Shown here piece after piece: positions 1 to 18,889 of a DNA stretch of 32,857 nucleotides. This DNA comes from Carex sylvatica. Its lineage: Eukaryota > Streptophyta > Magnoliopsida > Poales > Cyperaceae. Location of the stretch: positions 1-32,857 of the forward strand of contig CAXKVR010000407.1 in NCBI GenBank assembly GCA_964058845.1, in the 5' to 3' direction. Each line of letters starts with the position of its first letter. Within the stretch, counting starts at the first letter, position 1. The position numbers were made by a program, and so were the translations under genes. The notes beneath the pieces are model-generated. The model was not told the origin of the DNA. It ran no database searches and saw only the letters and a list, made by a program, of their open reading frames with translations.

Positions 1-6933
<6,933 letters not shown>

Positions 6934-6956
6934 GGTAGCTCCTGTTTTCTTCTTTC

Positions 6957-6964
6957 TAGGGTTT
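6957..6964 (-). promoter_or_regulatory. Telo-box AAACCCTA in the PRP8 leader
   Basis: The minus strand reads AAACCCTA about 24 bases upstream of the PRP8 ATG, in a pyrimidine-rich leader. Telo-boxes are known in 5' regions of plant housekeeping, translation and cell-cycle genes. A second interstitial telomere-like stretch (CCCCTAAACCCTAAA, plus strand) lies in intron 1 around 6528-6542. A role in PRP8 expression is inferred only. Confidence 0.5.
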
Positions 6965-9063
6965 AGAACGAGGTTCGGCTGTTCGAGAGGGATCGGGTTT
7001 TGAACAGACTGAAGAGAATTATCGCCTAGCCCTAACTGAGAGGGAAGGTGAAATAAGTGAAACGGGTGTCTGCGACTTGTGTGGTGTTTACTGTTTAATG
7101 TATAAGAATCCGACCTATGGGCTATGGCTATGGGCTATGGCGGTGGACGCAAACGTCGGCTCCAGTCGGTATCCTGCAACTGGGCCAATAAGATGGGCTC
7201 ACAGCTCGTTCGACCAAGCATACATGACTTGGGAATGAGAATGACAGCAACATGTATAGGAAAAGGTTACTTCGTTGAAATTCGGGCATAGAAAAGTACC
7301 AAGAAAATCTTCAATTCAACAATTAAAATTAATTACTAAATAATAATTATAAATTAATTTGATACATTAGTGTAATTAAATTAAATTGTTTTCTATATTC
7401 ACATCAGCACATATTTTTTTTTATTGGATAGAGCACTAAGAAAAATTTTGAGCCAATCAATTAGACAAGTATCATTAAACAGATATTTTTTTATAAACCA
7501 AATTTGCTAATTTAACAATTGTAATACGTTCCAGCAATTATGTTAGCAATTGACACATCATATTAGCAATTTTAAAATAATTATCATTGTAGATGCTCTA
7601 ACAGTTTAGATTGGAATAACAAATTTATGTTGTTCTCAAAAAATTACAGTAGATTTATCTCTATTCAACGTAGTATAGGAAGCAGCATATTTCAAACTAC
7701 GGAGATCAAACGAGAATGGGAGCTAATTATATAAAAAATTTATGATGTGAGTAAGAGTCAATTTTATTGTATCCATAATGTTTTGTTTTAAACTATATAT
7801 TTGTTTTAATAAATAAAATATTAATAATTTCAACATTTCAATATTTCAAGTGGAAAAGTTTCAATAGTCCATGTTGTACACATTGTACAATAGTCATTTT
7901 TTCTGTGAAAAAAGGAATGGCATCAAATATCTAAAATCTTCATAAAAAATATGGGTGTCAAATTTATAGTATATAAAATATATACCAAAACTATATAGTG
8001 ATAATTTATTTTTTGAAAAAATATGGGGTCGCTTACCCCCATTTGATTCATGTTCCTCTGCCTCTGCATATAATAACATCTTCATATTTGAACAATATAT
8101 GAGATTGTATTCCTAAATTGGAGATTTTTTATTTTTGTTTTTGATTTCGAAGGGGATTTGGGAAAGTTTTTTAAAAAGTAGAGAAATCAAGATATCTACA
8201 CAAGGCGAGTACGTGTCTAGAATTTTTTTGACTTCTACACATAAAACAGTATAAAAAATATTTATAGAATAAAAAAAATATATTATTTGATTGGATGACT
8301 GATATTCAATCTGGAATTTAATCTTTTAATCACGGTCGTTGACGGATCAGAGCATGTACGTGTTTAATATGAGAATGGAGATACCTTCGCTCTGCACAGT
8401 GCGCACAAAGAAAATTGTCTTTACTACCCGACCAAAGACTGATTTTTGAGATGAAATAAAATTGATTGCTCTGCACTGTAAGTAAGTGCAGTTTAATGTT
8501 GCCTTATTAAGGACTAGAACAAGACTGTAAAATAAAAGTCGACATAAATTGTTCCTCACAATTTATACAATATATTGATAAACTAAGATTACAAATAGAT
8601 CAGACTGATGAGGATAGATTTACTGGTAAGTCAGAATTGATTAGTCACTCTGTCAACAATTTTAGATATTTATATTGTATTTTTATTGATTTTTTTTCCA
8701 ATTAAATTTTTATACAGTTCGATCGGCACCCTCGTAAATTGCTAAATATATTATTGTAATGTACTTATCAGAAATTTATTTTGTGACCGTAGAGAATTAA
8801 GCTCAAATTACCGTCATCATGTATTTTACACTTCAGCCCCTCAGAATTAAATTTTATAGTTTTACCCTTAAGATCTTATATTATCCGCTTTTACTAGAAT
8901 TTGAATATGAAATTTATTAGGTTCGGATATTTTTGTAGTAAATATGAATATAGATACGAAGTGGATCATCTTTCATATTCGAATGTTATGCAATACTGTC
9001 AATCCTTTCAACGATCCAAACCCGTTTGTTTTCTATGCTATAATACATTATTAATTTTCTTTC
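6965..9063. other. PRP8 promoter side and AT-rich intergenic DNA, no gene seen
   Basis: The first ~130 bases are the PRP8 leader and promoter side, with a repeated GGGCTATGGC near 7118-7142. The rest is AT-rich with stops in every frame. Around 7585-7612 the reverse strand reads TTAGAGCATCTACAATG, a terminus common in plant MITEs, but I could not find its partner end. No coding, tRNA-like or other RNA structure is recognised. Confidence 0.5.
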
Positions 9064-9469
9064 GAAAAATGCTAAAATGCTACGCGTAGCATAGAGGGCT
9101 TCCGTGCAACAACTCAATAGTTGAGTTTTCAAAATTCTAACGGTCAATCCAGACATTCAACATGATCTCCATATGAATATGTACTCGCAAACCAAATTTT
9201 ACATTTTTTATATATTTTTTTACTACTTTTTAGATAGATAGAAAATCACTTGATCTGAAGATTACCGTACCATTCAGAACAAGTGATTTTCTACCTATCT
9301 AAAAAAATAGTAAAAAAATTATAAAAAAATGTAAAATTTGGTTTGCGAGTACATATTCATATGAAAATCACGTTGAACGGTCCAAATCGATCATTAGAAT
9401 TTTAAAAACTTAAATATTGAGCCGTTGTACGAAGACCCTCTATGCTATGTATAGCACCATAGCCAACTC
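9064..9469. mobile_element. MULE-type MITE, copy 1 (foldback, ~406 bp)
   Basis: This is a long inverted repeat with a short loop near 9255-9280. The arms share the terminal GCTAyrCrTAGCATAGAGGG and inner blocks such as TTTGGTTTGCGAGTACATAT and AAGTGATTTTCTA. There is no coding capacity. It is the same family as the element at 26982-27382: both contain CAACATGAT-TCCATATGAA and TTTCTACCTATCTAAA. The flanks TTTCTTTCG / TTTCCTTTG match at 7 of 9 positions, so the target duplication is decayed. The MULE assignment rests on copy 2, which keeps a perfect 9-bp duplication. Confidence 0.75.
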
Positions 9470-9597
9470 CTTTCCTTTGAGCGACCCAAGTCCATTTTAT
9501 TTTTATGCTACACAACATGTGTGATTCTTGAATGCCTGATGAACTTATCTCTATAATGAAATCCACATAAATCATTTATTCAGAACAAGTCTCTTTT

Positions 9598-9944
9598 CTA
9601 GAGGTGCAAACATGTCAGATATTATCAGTTCGTATTTAAATTTGTATCCAAAAATTAAATACATATATTTCAATATCCGTGCGGATATGAATATAGATGT
9701 GGGTTTTAAATTTTAATCATCTATATCCGAATAATAGATATATACTATATAAAAAAATAGATATTATGAAAAAAATTATGTAATTCATCATTATAAAAAA
9801 CATATATCTTTATCTACATCCGTTTAATATCTGATACGTATCCCTGTCTAATATATGATTCGCATCTATATCCAAAAAATAAAAATATATAAGAATATGA
9901 TTTTACCAATATCCGATCCGTATCTAATCTGTTTGCACCCCTAG
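9598..9944. mobile_element. Short TIR element with TAGRGGTGCAAAC ends
   Basis: The left end reads CTAGAGGTGCAAAC and the right end is its inverse with one change (GTTTGCACCCCTAG). The interior is AT-rich with repeated ATATCCG and TATCCGTTTAATAT words and no coding sequence. The element at 25336-25883 has related ends and the same interior words. No clear target duplication was found; superfamily assignment (hAT-like) is tentative. Confidence 0.6.
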
Positions 9945-11276
9945 TTTTTCTTGTCTTAGACAAAATTGTGAATGTCACATTTGTTTTTTTTATGTATTTA
10001 TTTCGGGGATGGATGAAAAAATTGATATGTGAATGCCATTTTTCTTTTGATATATTTTTCAATTTATTATCCAGGTTAAATATGTACATTTACATTTGAT
10101 TGTACTTGATTTTTATTCGTATTTGTTTAATATCTGATATGAATCTGAATCTTATTGTATCCGTATCGGAAAAGTAAAGATATAATTTGAGCATTATACG
10201 CCGGATCCGAATTGTTTGCACTGTTAATCAAGACATTAAATTAATTAATCTTAGATTGATTATTTTGTGGCGAGGCTGGTACGGTCAAGAACTGTCAAAA
10301 TATTATTTTTTGTTCAAAGATGACTTTTCATTAATTGCGATATAAATTAAGTTGTCCCCAACCATCACAGTAAAAGGACATCATTATTCAAATCATCGAA
10401 CAAGATAAATAAATGAACCTCTTCAGTTTATAGTTTATCAAATCATCCTGCTCTTTATTGTGAATATATATACAAGATAATATAATTACAGCATTTGTAT
10501 AAAATTAAACGAATAATTAACAGTTAAACCTTAATTACAATGGCATCGGTTCCATAAAGAGAGAGATTGACAAAGGATTGGAAATTTTCATTTATAAAGC
10601 CAATGCGTCTAATTTGTTGATTTTTCACAACTTTGAAATAATAAAAATGTTAGTATTTGTATAAAATTAAAATTTGATATTTTACAAACTTTTATATAAA
10701 AACTTTATTAAACGATTTACTTGTTATGAACTTTGATATTTTGTAAGATATAAGTACACTATCATAAATTTACTAAACAATTGTAATTTCTAAAATGATT
10801 CAGATCACATGCTAGACGCCATATTATTTTTTATCGACACTAAGAATTAAAAATGTTCTTTGTTAATCAAGGACGTCAATAATCTGCAACGTTCTAAAAT
10901 TTTGTGATGAAAATCATTGTCCAGTTTAGATTTTAAAAGTGTGTTGTGGAAATTTCATGTAAATTTCTTAGAAACTTTGAAATTATGTACTTCTCACTTT
11001 AAAATTTATAATATCTTATTTATCTTTCTAAATTTTAAAAACTCATATATTGGTCTAATGCATTGAGGTTTTTTTTTTTTATTGAAACTCATTTTAAATT
11101 TATAAAGTATATAGTTTTATCATTAACTAAACAAATAAAAATATGTAGTCGTGCGAGCTGAAATCCTAAAATTTTCCCTTTTTTTTAATTATCAGCTCCG
11201 ACGACCATGTCCTCCCATCGGTTTCTCTCTCTTGCTTTTTCCAAACGCAATTTCCCGCTTCAGTTTGTCAGCGATG
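9945..11276. other. AT-rich intergenic DNA with a partial TIR-element remnant
   Basis: Around 10080-10235 the words TTTGTTTAATATCTGATA, TATCCGTATCGGA and a final GAATTGTTTGCAC resemble the right half of the 9598-9944 element, so this may be a truncated copy. Elsewhere the stretch is AT-rich with no credible reading frame. The distal ~100 bases probably belong to the promoter of the receptor gene at 11371. Confidence 0.45.
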
Positions 11277-11294
11277 CTCTCTCTCTCTCTCTTT
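11277..11294 (+). repeat. CT microsatellite upstream of the LRR-malectin gene
   Basis: An uninterrupted (CT)n run lies ~77-94 bases upstream of the ATG, within a pyrimidine-rich leader. CT-rich leaders are common in plant genes; any regulatory effect is inference. Confidence 0.6.
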
Positions 11295-11370
11295 CCCCTC
11301 ATCTGCTCGAAAAATCGGTCAAACAATCCCTCTCTCGAAACAAAGTCAACCCTCCTAAAACAACCTGAAA

Positions 11371-14300
11371 ATGGATTCCTTGATCCTCTTCTTACTCGCT
11401 TCATCCCTCTGTCTTCTTCTCCCTCTAGTTACTGCTGATGACATGGACATTGCTGGACTCACTGCTGCAAAAGAAGGTTAAGATCCTTTTTCTCTTTTTC
11501 TCAGTTCCAGCATCTTATAGCCTTATTTTGGAAATGAGATAACATCTGTCTATATTCAATTTTTTTTTTCTAGATAATGCAATAAAATCAATCTTTTGGA
11601 AATGGAATATTTCTGATTGGAAGCCTTTTATGGATAGCAAGCAGGACATATGCAATCCCAATAGAAATGGAACTGCTTGGCCTCATATTAAATGTACATA
11701 CTGTCCAGTTGGAGCGTCCTCTAATTCCTGCCACATAATCTCCTTGTATATTTCAAACCTCATGGCTGTTTTTTTCACGACATTTGTCATTTATTTTCAT
11801 CGGGTCCCTTTTATTATGATATCTCGTCCGATTTAATAAATATTGGAATTGCCAAGGCAGATTCAGGATTTTTCCTTGGGAGAGGAAAAAAAATATCGAA
11901 TCGGATTTAAACCCATTAACTAATTGGATACTCAACAAAAAAAAAATGCTTTGATGTATTACGTATACTTTCCAACACTCTGACTTGTAATTTCTGATGC
12001 TCTAATTTATAATTCTAATTATCAATCATAATTCAAGAAATTTATTCTGATTTTAACACTAAATTTAACCCGAATTGCAAACATTCAGTGGGGGGCAAAC
12101 AAATTTTCAGGAGGGGCAAAGTCGACTGGGACCGATAAATCACCACTAAAACTCAAAATCCAAGGGGGGTGCACCCCCTGGGACCATGTAGGTCTGTTCT
12201 TGGGAATTGCATGTGTGATTTGTTTTCTTTCTCTTCTGTGATCACTTCAGGAATTTGAGTAGCCAAAATATCAATGGCGGACTTCCACCAGAATTTTCCG
12301 ACTTACAATGGCTGACAAACTTGTGAGTTGACTATTATTCTTGCAATTCCTCTTGATTTCTGGAAAACTCGAATTGGTTATACCATTTGTGGAAACAATT
12401 TACTCATGATAGATGTAGCTAGAGTTTGTGTAAGATACTAGAAAATGCTATTTGCGCCTTTTTGGTTAGATACAACTGATTGTGATATTTGAATTTATTT
12501 TGGAGATTTCCTGACTTGAATTCGCTCTTAATTACTAGGAGTCTATATAACAACAGTATCTCGGGTCATATACATCCAGGGATCGTCACATTAAGAAACT
12601 TAACATACTTGTAATCCTCCACCTTATTATCTTTTTCTAAATATACATTTGGTGAATTCTTATATTTCCCCTTATAAGTTGGATTTTCTCATTTCATTAA
12701 TCTTAGAGATTTGAGCACGAACAACTTTAGTGGCAATATTTTAGAGATTAGCAGCCTTACCCGACTGACCTATCTGTAAGCAGAATTTGTTATCTTTATC
12801 TGTTATGTATAATAAATTATGTCGAGTATGTATAAACCCCAATAGATTTATTTCTCCAAATATAAGAAAAAAAATGAGTAACTGCTGTTTAACTGTTCAA
12901 GCATTCTGTATTGCAGCACAAAAGATGCAGTTTTTGTGACTTTTGAGGCTTTATAAGGAGGAACTAAAACACACAACATTCTTTTCTAAATTTTAGTTTT
13001 GCACTTTTTATACAGGAATCTTAGCAAAAACATGTTGTCAGGTCCAGTCCCTTCAGAGCTTGGTGATATCATCACCTTGAAGAACTTGTGGGTTCCTATT
13101 TTTAACTGCTATTTTTCTTAATCTTTTTTTTTTTTTTTTAATCAATGATGTATCTCTGCTCCCTTCAGTTTGATTGACAAATATTTGCTATTATGCTTGA
13201 TATGACCTGATTTCTCTGTTAATTTCTCAATATAGGGATTTGAGTGTTAACATGTTATCTGCTAATGTGCCAAGTGAGCTTGGGAAGCTTACTAACCTTC
13301 AAGTCCTGTGAGCATGATTTTTTCCTATATTGGTCTTTCATTTACTCGGGAAAAGAATATAAAACTATCTTATTTGAATCAATTCTACACAATGACAAGT
13401 TCTGAACAAATTTAGTCACTTAATATCTACTAATCAATTCGTTTGAACATATTCAACTAATTGAATTGCACTTGATTTTTACTGAATGAAATTATGTTAC
13501 TTTTAGTTTTGCACTTTCATTTACATGTGAATTGGACAGTACTAAGTGAATTGAACACAGTTAATTAAAACTTTCCATGAAAGAAAACAGAAAAAGTGAA
13601 TTAATTTTGCAATTACAGGCTTACAGAAATTTGTCAATGCACCAGGATTTCATTTTCCAGGATTTGGCATTCCACTTGCATTTCCTCAGCAAACTTGCAA
13701 AATGACACTTAAATAAAAGCTGATAATACTGCTTCAGAAAGCATATAGCTGCTTGAATATATCTGTGATGACATAATAAACATTGATAAATGTGAATAAT
13801 TTAACATGCTTAAGACAACATTATACAGTGATTGTTCTAAAGCAGGAACCAGTCCCACTAGTGTTCATGAGAAATTCCTATGTTTTAACTTTCTAGTAAA
13901 TTACTGATATTCACTGGGCCTTTTTTTTATTTTGGTGCAGTAAATTTAGTACTAACAACTTCAGTGATCCCCTTCCTCGACAACTGGGAAGCTTGACGTC
14001 TCTTGAGGAGTTGTAAGTAGTCGAAGTATTAACTGTCACTCGGTATACTGCACATTTCTGTAACTACCGTGCACTTGTGGTTTACTGTTAAGTTATCACA
14101 TTCCTTATTTACCCTGCATATATGTTTGCATTATAGGTATTTCGACAGTAGTGGAGTGAGCGGATCGCTTGTTGTGTTAGAACCATTGAGGAAACTCCGA
14201 ATTCTGTACTTTGATTTTGTTGGCTTAATTTATATATTTTGTTATCAATCTATTATGATGCATTTAGTCTAATTTGAAGGAACAAAATATAGATTTACTG

Positions 14301-17300
14301 TATTAATGAATGCCTTCGCTATAGATGGGCATTTGACAATGACATTAGCGGGGAACTCACAGCTATTAGTAACTTCACAAAACTTGAAGAACTGTATGGA
14401 AGTCTCTATGACATCTTATTATTATTATTATATAGTTAGCATACCCTTTGCATAATCTAAATTTAGTGTCTTTTCTTCCAGACGTATCTATGGGACTCTT
14501 GTTGGAGGGCCTATTCCACATTTCTCTAACCTGGCGTTAATTCAAACATTGTGAGTGGATTGGGGAGACTCAAGGCTATGATTAGCATATGACTCATATA
14601 TTTATTTGCTATATTATCATTTGAAAACCTGATAAAACAAGCTATATTATTACCTGCCTTTTTACTTTTAACAATATAATGAAGTCACTTTCAAACCTGA
14701 TATTTTTCAGCTTCTATAATTTCTTTTTGCTTAACAGGCAAATTGGTGATCTTCTTCCTCCCTCTGTCAGTTCACCTCCAGAAACAGATTCTGATTTTTC
14801 ATTCTTGAAGAATATGAGTAACTTGAGAATTCTGTATGTTCAAATATAATTTGTTATTTCCAAAGTTAAGCAGAAATGTAATAGGAGCTAACATCTCTTT
14901 TATGATGTGAAATAGGTCCCTGAGAAATTGTTCACTTACGAGCAACACTTTTCCTACTATTCCAGTGCTCAAGAACTTAACTTACCTGTATATTTTTTTT
15001 TTCCAATAATATGATTTCTTTGCTTTGCTATTCGATGTTACTTGAATTTGAAATTTTCTGTCGAATATTTTATCTTGAATAAAAAGTGTTTGAGGAAGAA
15101 CATAACTTACTAGTTAAGAAATGGGGTTATCAATAAGTGGCATTATACTTGAGTAAATGTATCTATCTATTGATTATCTTTTAGTTGATTAAGACTTTGG
15201 CACATTTAAGCTCATGAAAGATAGGTGATTTCGCTTATTTTGGAAACTAATGTTACTTGAATGCTTTCACAATTTCTTAATCTGTTGCTTGCATTTGACA
15301 GAGATTTGAGCTTCAACAAGCTTCGTGGCAAAATTCCTCCTGCCTATACAGAAACTTTTTTCCCTGAATTGACACAATTGTAAGTAGTAATTTAACACCT
15401 ACTCAATCTATGTCAGGCTTGCCTCTATGTTTATTATTTACGTTTATGGGCCTTTCCAGTTGGTTTTGTTATATGCCTCAACTTCTCAATCCATGTCATG
15501 CTTCTCTTTTTTGTGTTTATGTTACGGGGCCTTTCCAGTTGGTTTTGTTACGTGCCTTTCACTATTTCCTTGTTCTTCTTGCTACCTTCCAATTAACAAC
15601 GGTGGCTTATGCACATTTTATACTCATATTGTAAATGGTGTTATCCAGTAAGATTATTAAGTTCCTTGCTATGCAACAAAGACACCATTGCCAAGGTCAA
15701 GTGGAACTTGGGATTTTGCCTGGATGCATACTAGTTGGCAATTATTGTTGAATGTGCAAAATAATTGGCATTTAACTGCCTCTTATGTGCCCATTAATAT
15801 CTTGTTTAGCTTGCTATATGGCAGAAACCTATCATAGTTCAATCACACGATGCTAAGCTTGGGTGGTGTCTTCTGTATTATTCTGTTATGAGCCCTATTT
15901 TTTCCTGCAGACATTAACTTTTATAAAAGACATTTAACTTGTCTTTTATAAATTATAATGTTGCTATAAGGAGATGAACTATTGTATCATTACAAATTTG
16001 CAACTCCGTAAGCCAGCATTATATTTTTCATTCATCAATCGAATAAAAACTTCCTACTTGTTGCAGATTTATTGGTGGAAATAAATTTCATGGCTTTCTT
16101 GAGGACATCATCTCTAAAAGACTTTTGAATGGTGAATTGTAAGTACATATAAGAATATTTCAAATGTTCATGATATTTTATAATATCCCTTTAGATTAAT
16201 GGATTTGGCAATCCCAATTCAATTCTCTTGGTCTGTCTTTACTTTCGTGCATACTTCTCTCTAAACTATCTTGATTATGGATCTTTTTCTTGGCATCACA
16301 CAAATTTAGCTTACAAACAGAATTACATGCAAGAGCATATTTATAATTTCCTTTTGTTTTTAGCTAATTATGGTCACTGATTTTCTTCATTTAATTTTTG
16401 CAGAGATATCTCATTCAATCCTATCTCAGGAAATTTGTCTTCATATCCAAATCTAAACATGTATGTGCCCAGTAGCTATTACTGATATTGTGACTTGCAG
16501 TTATTCAATAGGCTGCTTCAAATTGCCTTTTGTTTGTCATGTTCTGACATGGTTTGTGTTGTACAGTAACTTCTTGGGAACTAACATCAATGCACAGACT
16601 CTGTTCGGCAACAGGTAAGCAGATTGGGATTATTTTCCTTTTTAGTCTTTTCTTTTCATTTTTCAAATTGAAGAATGAGGGATGCAACTCTGTAAAAAGA
16701 ACAAGACAAGACAAGACAAAACAAGAAAAGAAAAGATAAGAGAAAAGAAGCAAATTAACTACTGGTTTTATATTTCCAATTAAAAAATGATTTTTAGTAA
16801 GGTCTGAGATTTTAAGTATACACAGTATTGCAGTACTGATGAGTTGTCTAGCTTTTTCTCTTGAAAGGCTGAAGGACCTGTTGGGACATCTTCTTTTCTA
16901 TTCTAATTGTTTCAAGAACCTGGAATGGCACTACTATGTTATTACAAATGTTCATCATAAAAAAAAATATTAGTTTTTACTGATAGTATTTCTTTGATGA
17001 TAATGCAGTAGAGGTTCAGATATTTTAAACTTCATTGGAAATAAATCGCTACAGAGTAATATCACAAACTTAAACAGTAAGCGTGCTTTTAGAGACTATG
17101 GATTTTTTTCCCTTTTCACAAAATGTTTTAATTAAGTATTTTGTTTTTTCTTTCTCTTTTATTTTTATTTTTGCTGCTTGAATTTGATGTGCAGGACTTG
17201 ATTTAAGCCTGAAATATGCCTCACCTAAACAATTGATCTCTGAAGATCAACAAAAACACTTAATAAAATATGACTTAAAATGTTACCTATTCTGTCCGGT

Positions 17301-18889
17301 TCCACTAACATCAATATGTACTAGTACAATACCTGTGCTACTTCTGACCAGCATAGCATTTGCATTTAGTACTATAATGCTTGGTTCTAATAAGAAAAAA
17401 GAAAATGACATAATGGAACATTAATTTGCAAAGCTTTGGAGTGCCTAAACTACCTTACCTAATTAGTTATGATAGTTAAACTAATGAAGAGTTACTTATT
17501 TCGGTAATTTGCATTGAAATTCATCATGACACCACTGACATGTATCCTCCTCCACTTTCTGATTTTTGTCATTGTTTTCTTGGCAGTTATTGGTTCTCCA
17601 TTTGCAATCAAATGTGGTGCAGATGTACAAAATATACCGCGTCTTTCTTATTATTATCACAATGACTCCAATCACCTTGGAGCGGCAGATATTAACTTTG
17701 ACCCTGAGTATCAGTGGGTTGTGAGTAATGTCGGTTCATTTCTACCAAATAACAATACCATTGATTCTTCTGTGAACACTGATCATAGCATATCAGGAGG
17801 AACAGAGAACCAAGCACTCTATCAAACAGCAAGGGTGTCAGCAAGCTCTTTAAGGTATTATATTGTTGGTTTACCTGATGGAGATGGTTATAAAGTTGAG
17901 TTCGACTTTGCTGAGATAGTAATTGAAGACCAAAACTCTTGGAGAGGCCTAGGGAGGCGCTATTTTAACATCTTTATTCAGGCAAGTGTAAAGTCCTCAT
18001 ACCTAAAAAGAATATTTAGAACTTAAAATCAAAATTTTATTGACCTTGTTTAAGCAGCTACATAAAGTAAAACCAAATGGAACCAGTCTTTACTGAATTG
18101 TAACTATACCAGTGCACCTGATCAGGTCAGGCTTTTTTAACTTTGTGTACCATGTCGATGCTGTAGGCCCATATTTATGTAGAAACACTAATCAGTGGAC
18201 TGGTTGGTTCCTTCGATTATTTTAATTTTCATGCATGCTAATGCAGGGTAATGAGGTAGAGAAAGACTTCAATATTATTGATGCAGCAAATGGTTCCTAT
18301 ATAGTTATAACTAGGTCATATGAAAATATATCCGTCAAAAACAGAACAGTAGATATACATTTTCAGTGGGCAGGCAGAGGGACCTGCTGCATTCCACATG
18401 AATACACTTATGGGCCATTAGTGTCGGCAATACGTGTATTTGGAGGTACAGTATTTCCCTGTCTTAATTAGTTTTTTTTATTAGTGTTTCCATGGTTGAT
18501 TGGGTTTTTTGCTGATGTCTCTACCCATTTTATTTAGCAACTACAAAACCTAAATCCGATGGGAATAATTATAATAGAAAAGTAAAGTAAACTGTTTAGC
18601 AACTGGTCTTGGTAGCCTGGTACCGGATCACTTTGTAGTTTGTATTATTGTTGGATATTTGGATCCGCTACCAGCTAAATTAGACTGAGAAGGTTACTTG
18701 CGATTAATTTAATTTCGACCAACCCTGGCTGATTATTTTTTTCTTTTAGATCAACCTTCCCCTCGCCCAGGGAAGACAGCCCGGCAAGAAGCAGGTTTAG
18801 TTGTGGGCATCGTGTCACTTGGTATAGCTAGTTCAGTGATTTTCTTGTCCATTATGTACTTGTGGTGGCAGTGGATAAGACTAGGCTGA
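11371..18889 (+). CDS. LRR-malectin membrane receptor (LRR-VIII type) lacking a kinase domain
   Basis: Predicted cell-surface receptor-like protein of 712 aa, or ~753 with the optional exon. Exons: 11371-11476, 11574-11745, 12251-12322, 12539-12610, 12707-12775, 13016-13087, 13236-13307, 13941-14012, 14137-14205, 14325-14393, 14482-14550, 14738-14833, 14916-14987, 15302-15379, 16067-16138, 16404-16460, 16567-16614, 17009-17076, (17195-17317), 17587-17981, 18247-18445, 18750-18889. All join in frame. Residues 1-22 are a signal peptide (stop TAA at 11356 fixes the ATG); ~93-430 are LRRs, mostly one per phase-2 exon of 69-72 nt (LNLSKNMLSGPVPSELG). ~469-666 is a malectin domain (FAIKCGADV, WAGRGTCCIPHEYTYGPL), and ~682-706 a transmembrane helix. 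It ends WWQWIRLG-stop. LRR-VIII receptor kinases normally continue into a juxtamembrane region and Ser/Thr kinase; none follows before 21 kb. The intron at 17982 has a GC donor. No frame breaks, so it is probably expressed, but a decayed receptor kinase is possible. Confidence 0.85.
11853..12202. mobile_element. hAT-type MITE in intron 2 of the LRR-malectin gene
   Basis: The 350-bp non-coding element is flanked by perfect 8-bp direct repeats GGAATTGC (11845-11852 and 12203-12210). The ends begin CAAGgcAGA and, inverted, CAAGaaCAGA; the right part holds GC-rich blocks (GGGGGGCAAAC, GGGGGGTGCACCCCCT) unlike the surrounding intron. An 8-bp duplication is the hAT signature. It explains most of the length of this intron. 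Confidence 0.7.
15403..15575. repeat. Two-copy ~85-bp direct repeat in an LRR-gene intron
   Basis: TCAATCTATGTCAGGCTT at 15403 recurs as TCAATCCATGTCATGCTT at 15486, and GGCCTTTCCAGTTGGTTTTG occurs at 15449 and 15538. The copies lie in the intron after exon 14; open frames across them are a by-product. Confidence 0.7.
17195..17424 (+). other. Optional exon of the LRR-malectin gene: 123-nt cassette or alternative 3' end
   Basis: After exon 18 (ends 17076, phase 1) a strong acceptor (pyrimidine tract then GTGCAG) opens at 17195 and the frame stays open to a stop at 17422-17424. Used to a GTACTA donor at 17318 it is a symmetric 123-nt phase-1 exon that joins in frame to the malectin exon at 17587, inserting LDLSLKYASPK...CYLFCPV, which resembles the Cys-containing linker usual before the malectin domain in this family. 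Read to its stop, it would instead end the protein with a hydrophobic tail (STIPVLLLTSIAFAF). Skipping it also keeps frame. Transcript data are needed to choose. Confidence 0.5.

Noticed and set aside
7320..7620. Complete MITE with TTAGAGCATCTACAATG end
   Set aside because: Only one end is recognisable; no inverted partner or target duplication was found.
15410..15651. Small hydrophobic proteins in two overlapping plus-strand frames
   Set aside because: They lie in an intron of the LRR gene and arise from a short direct repeat.
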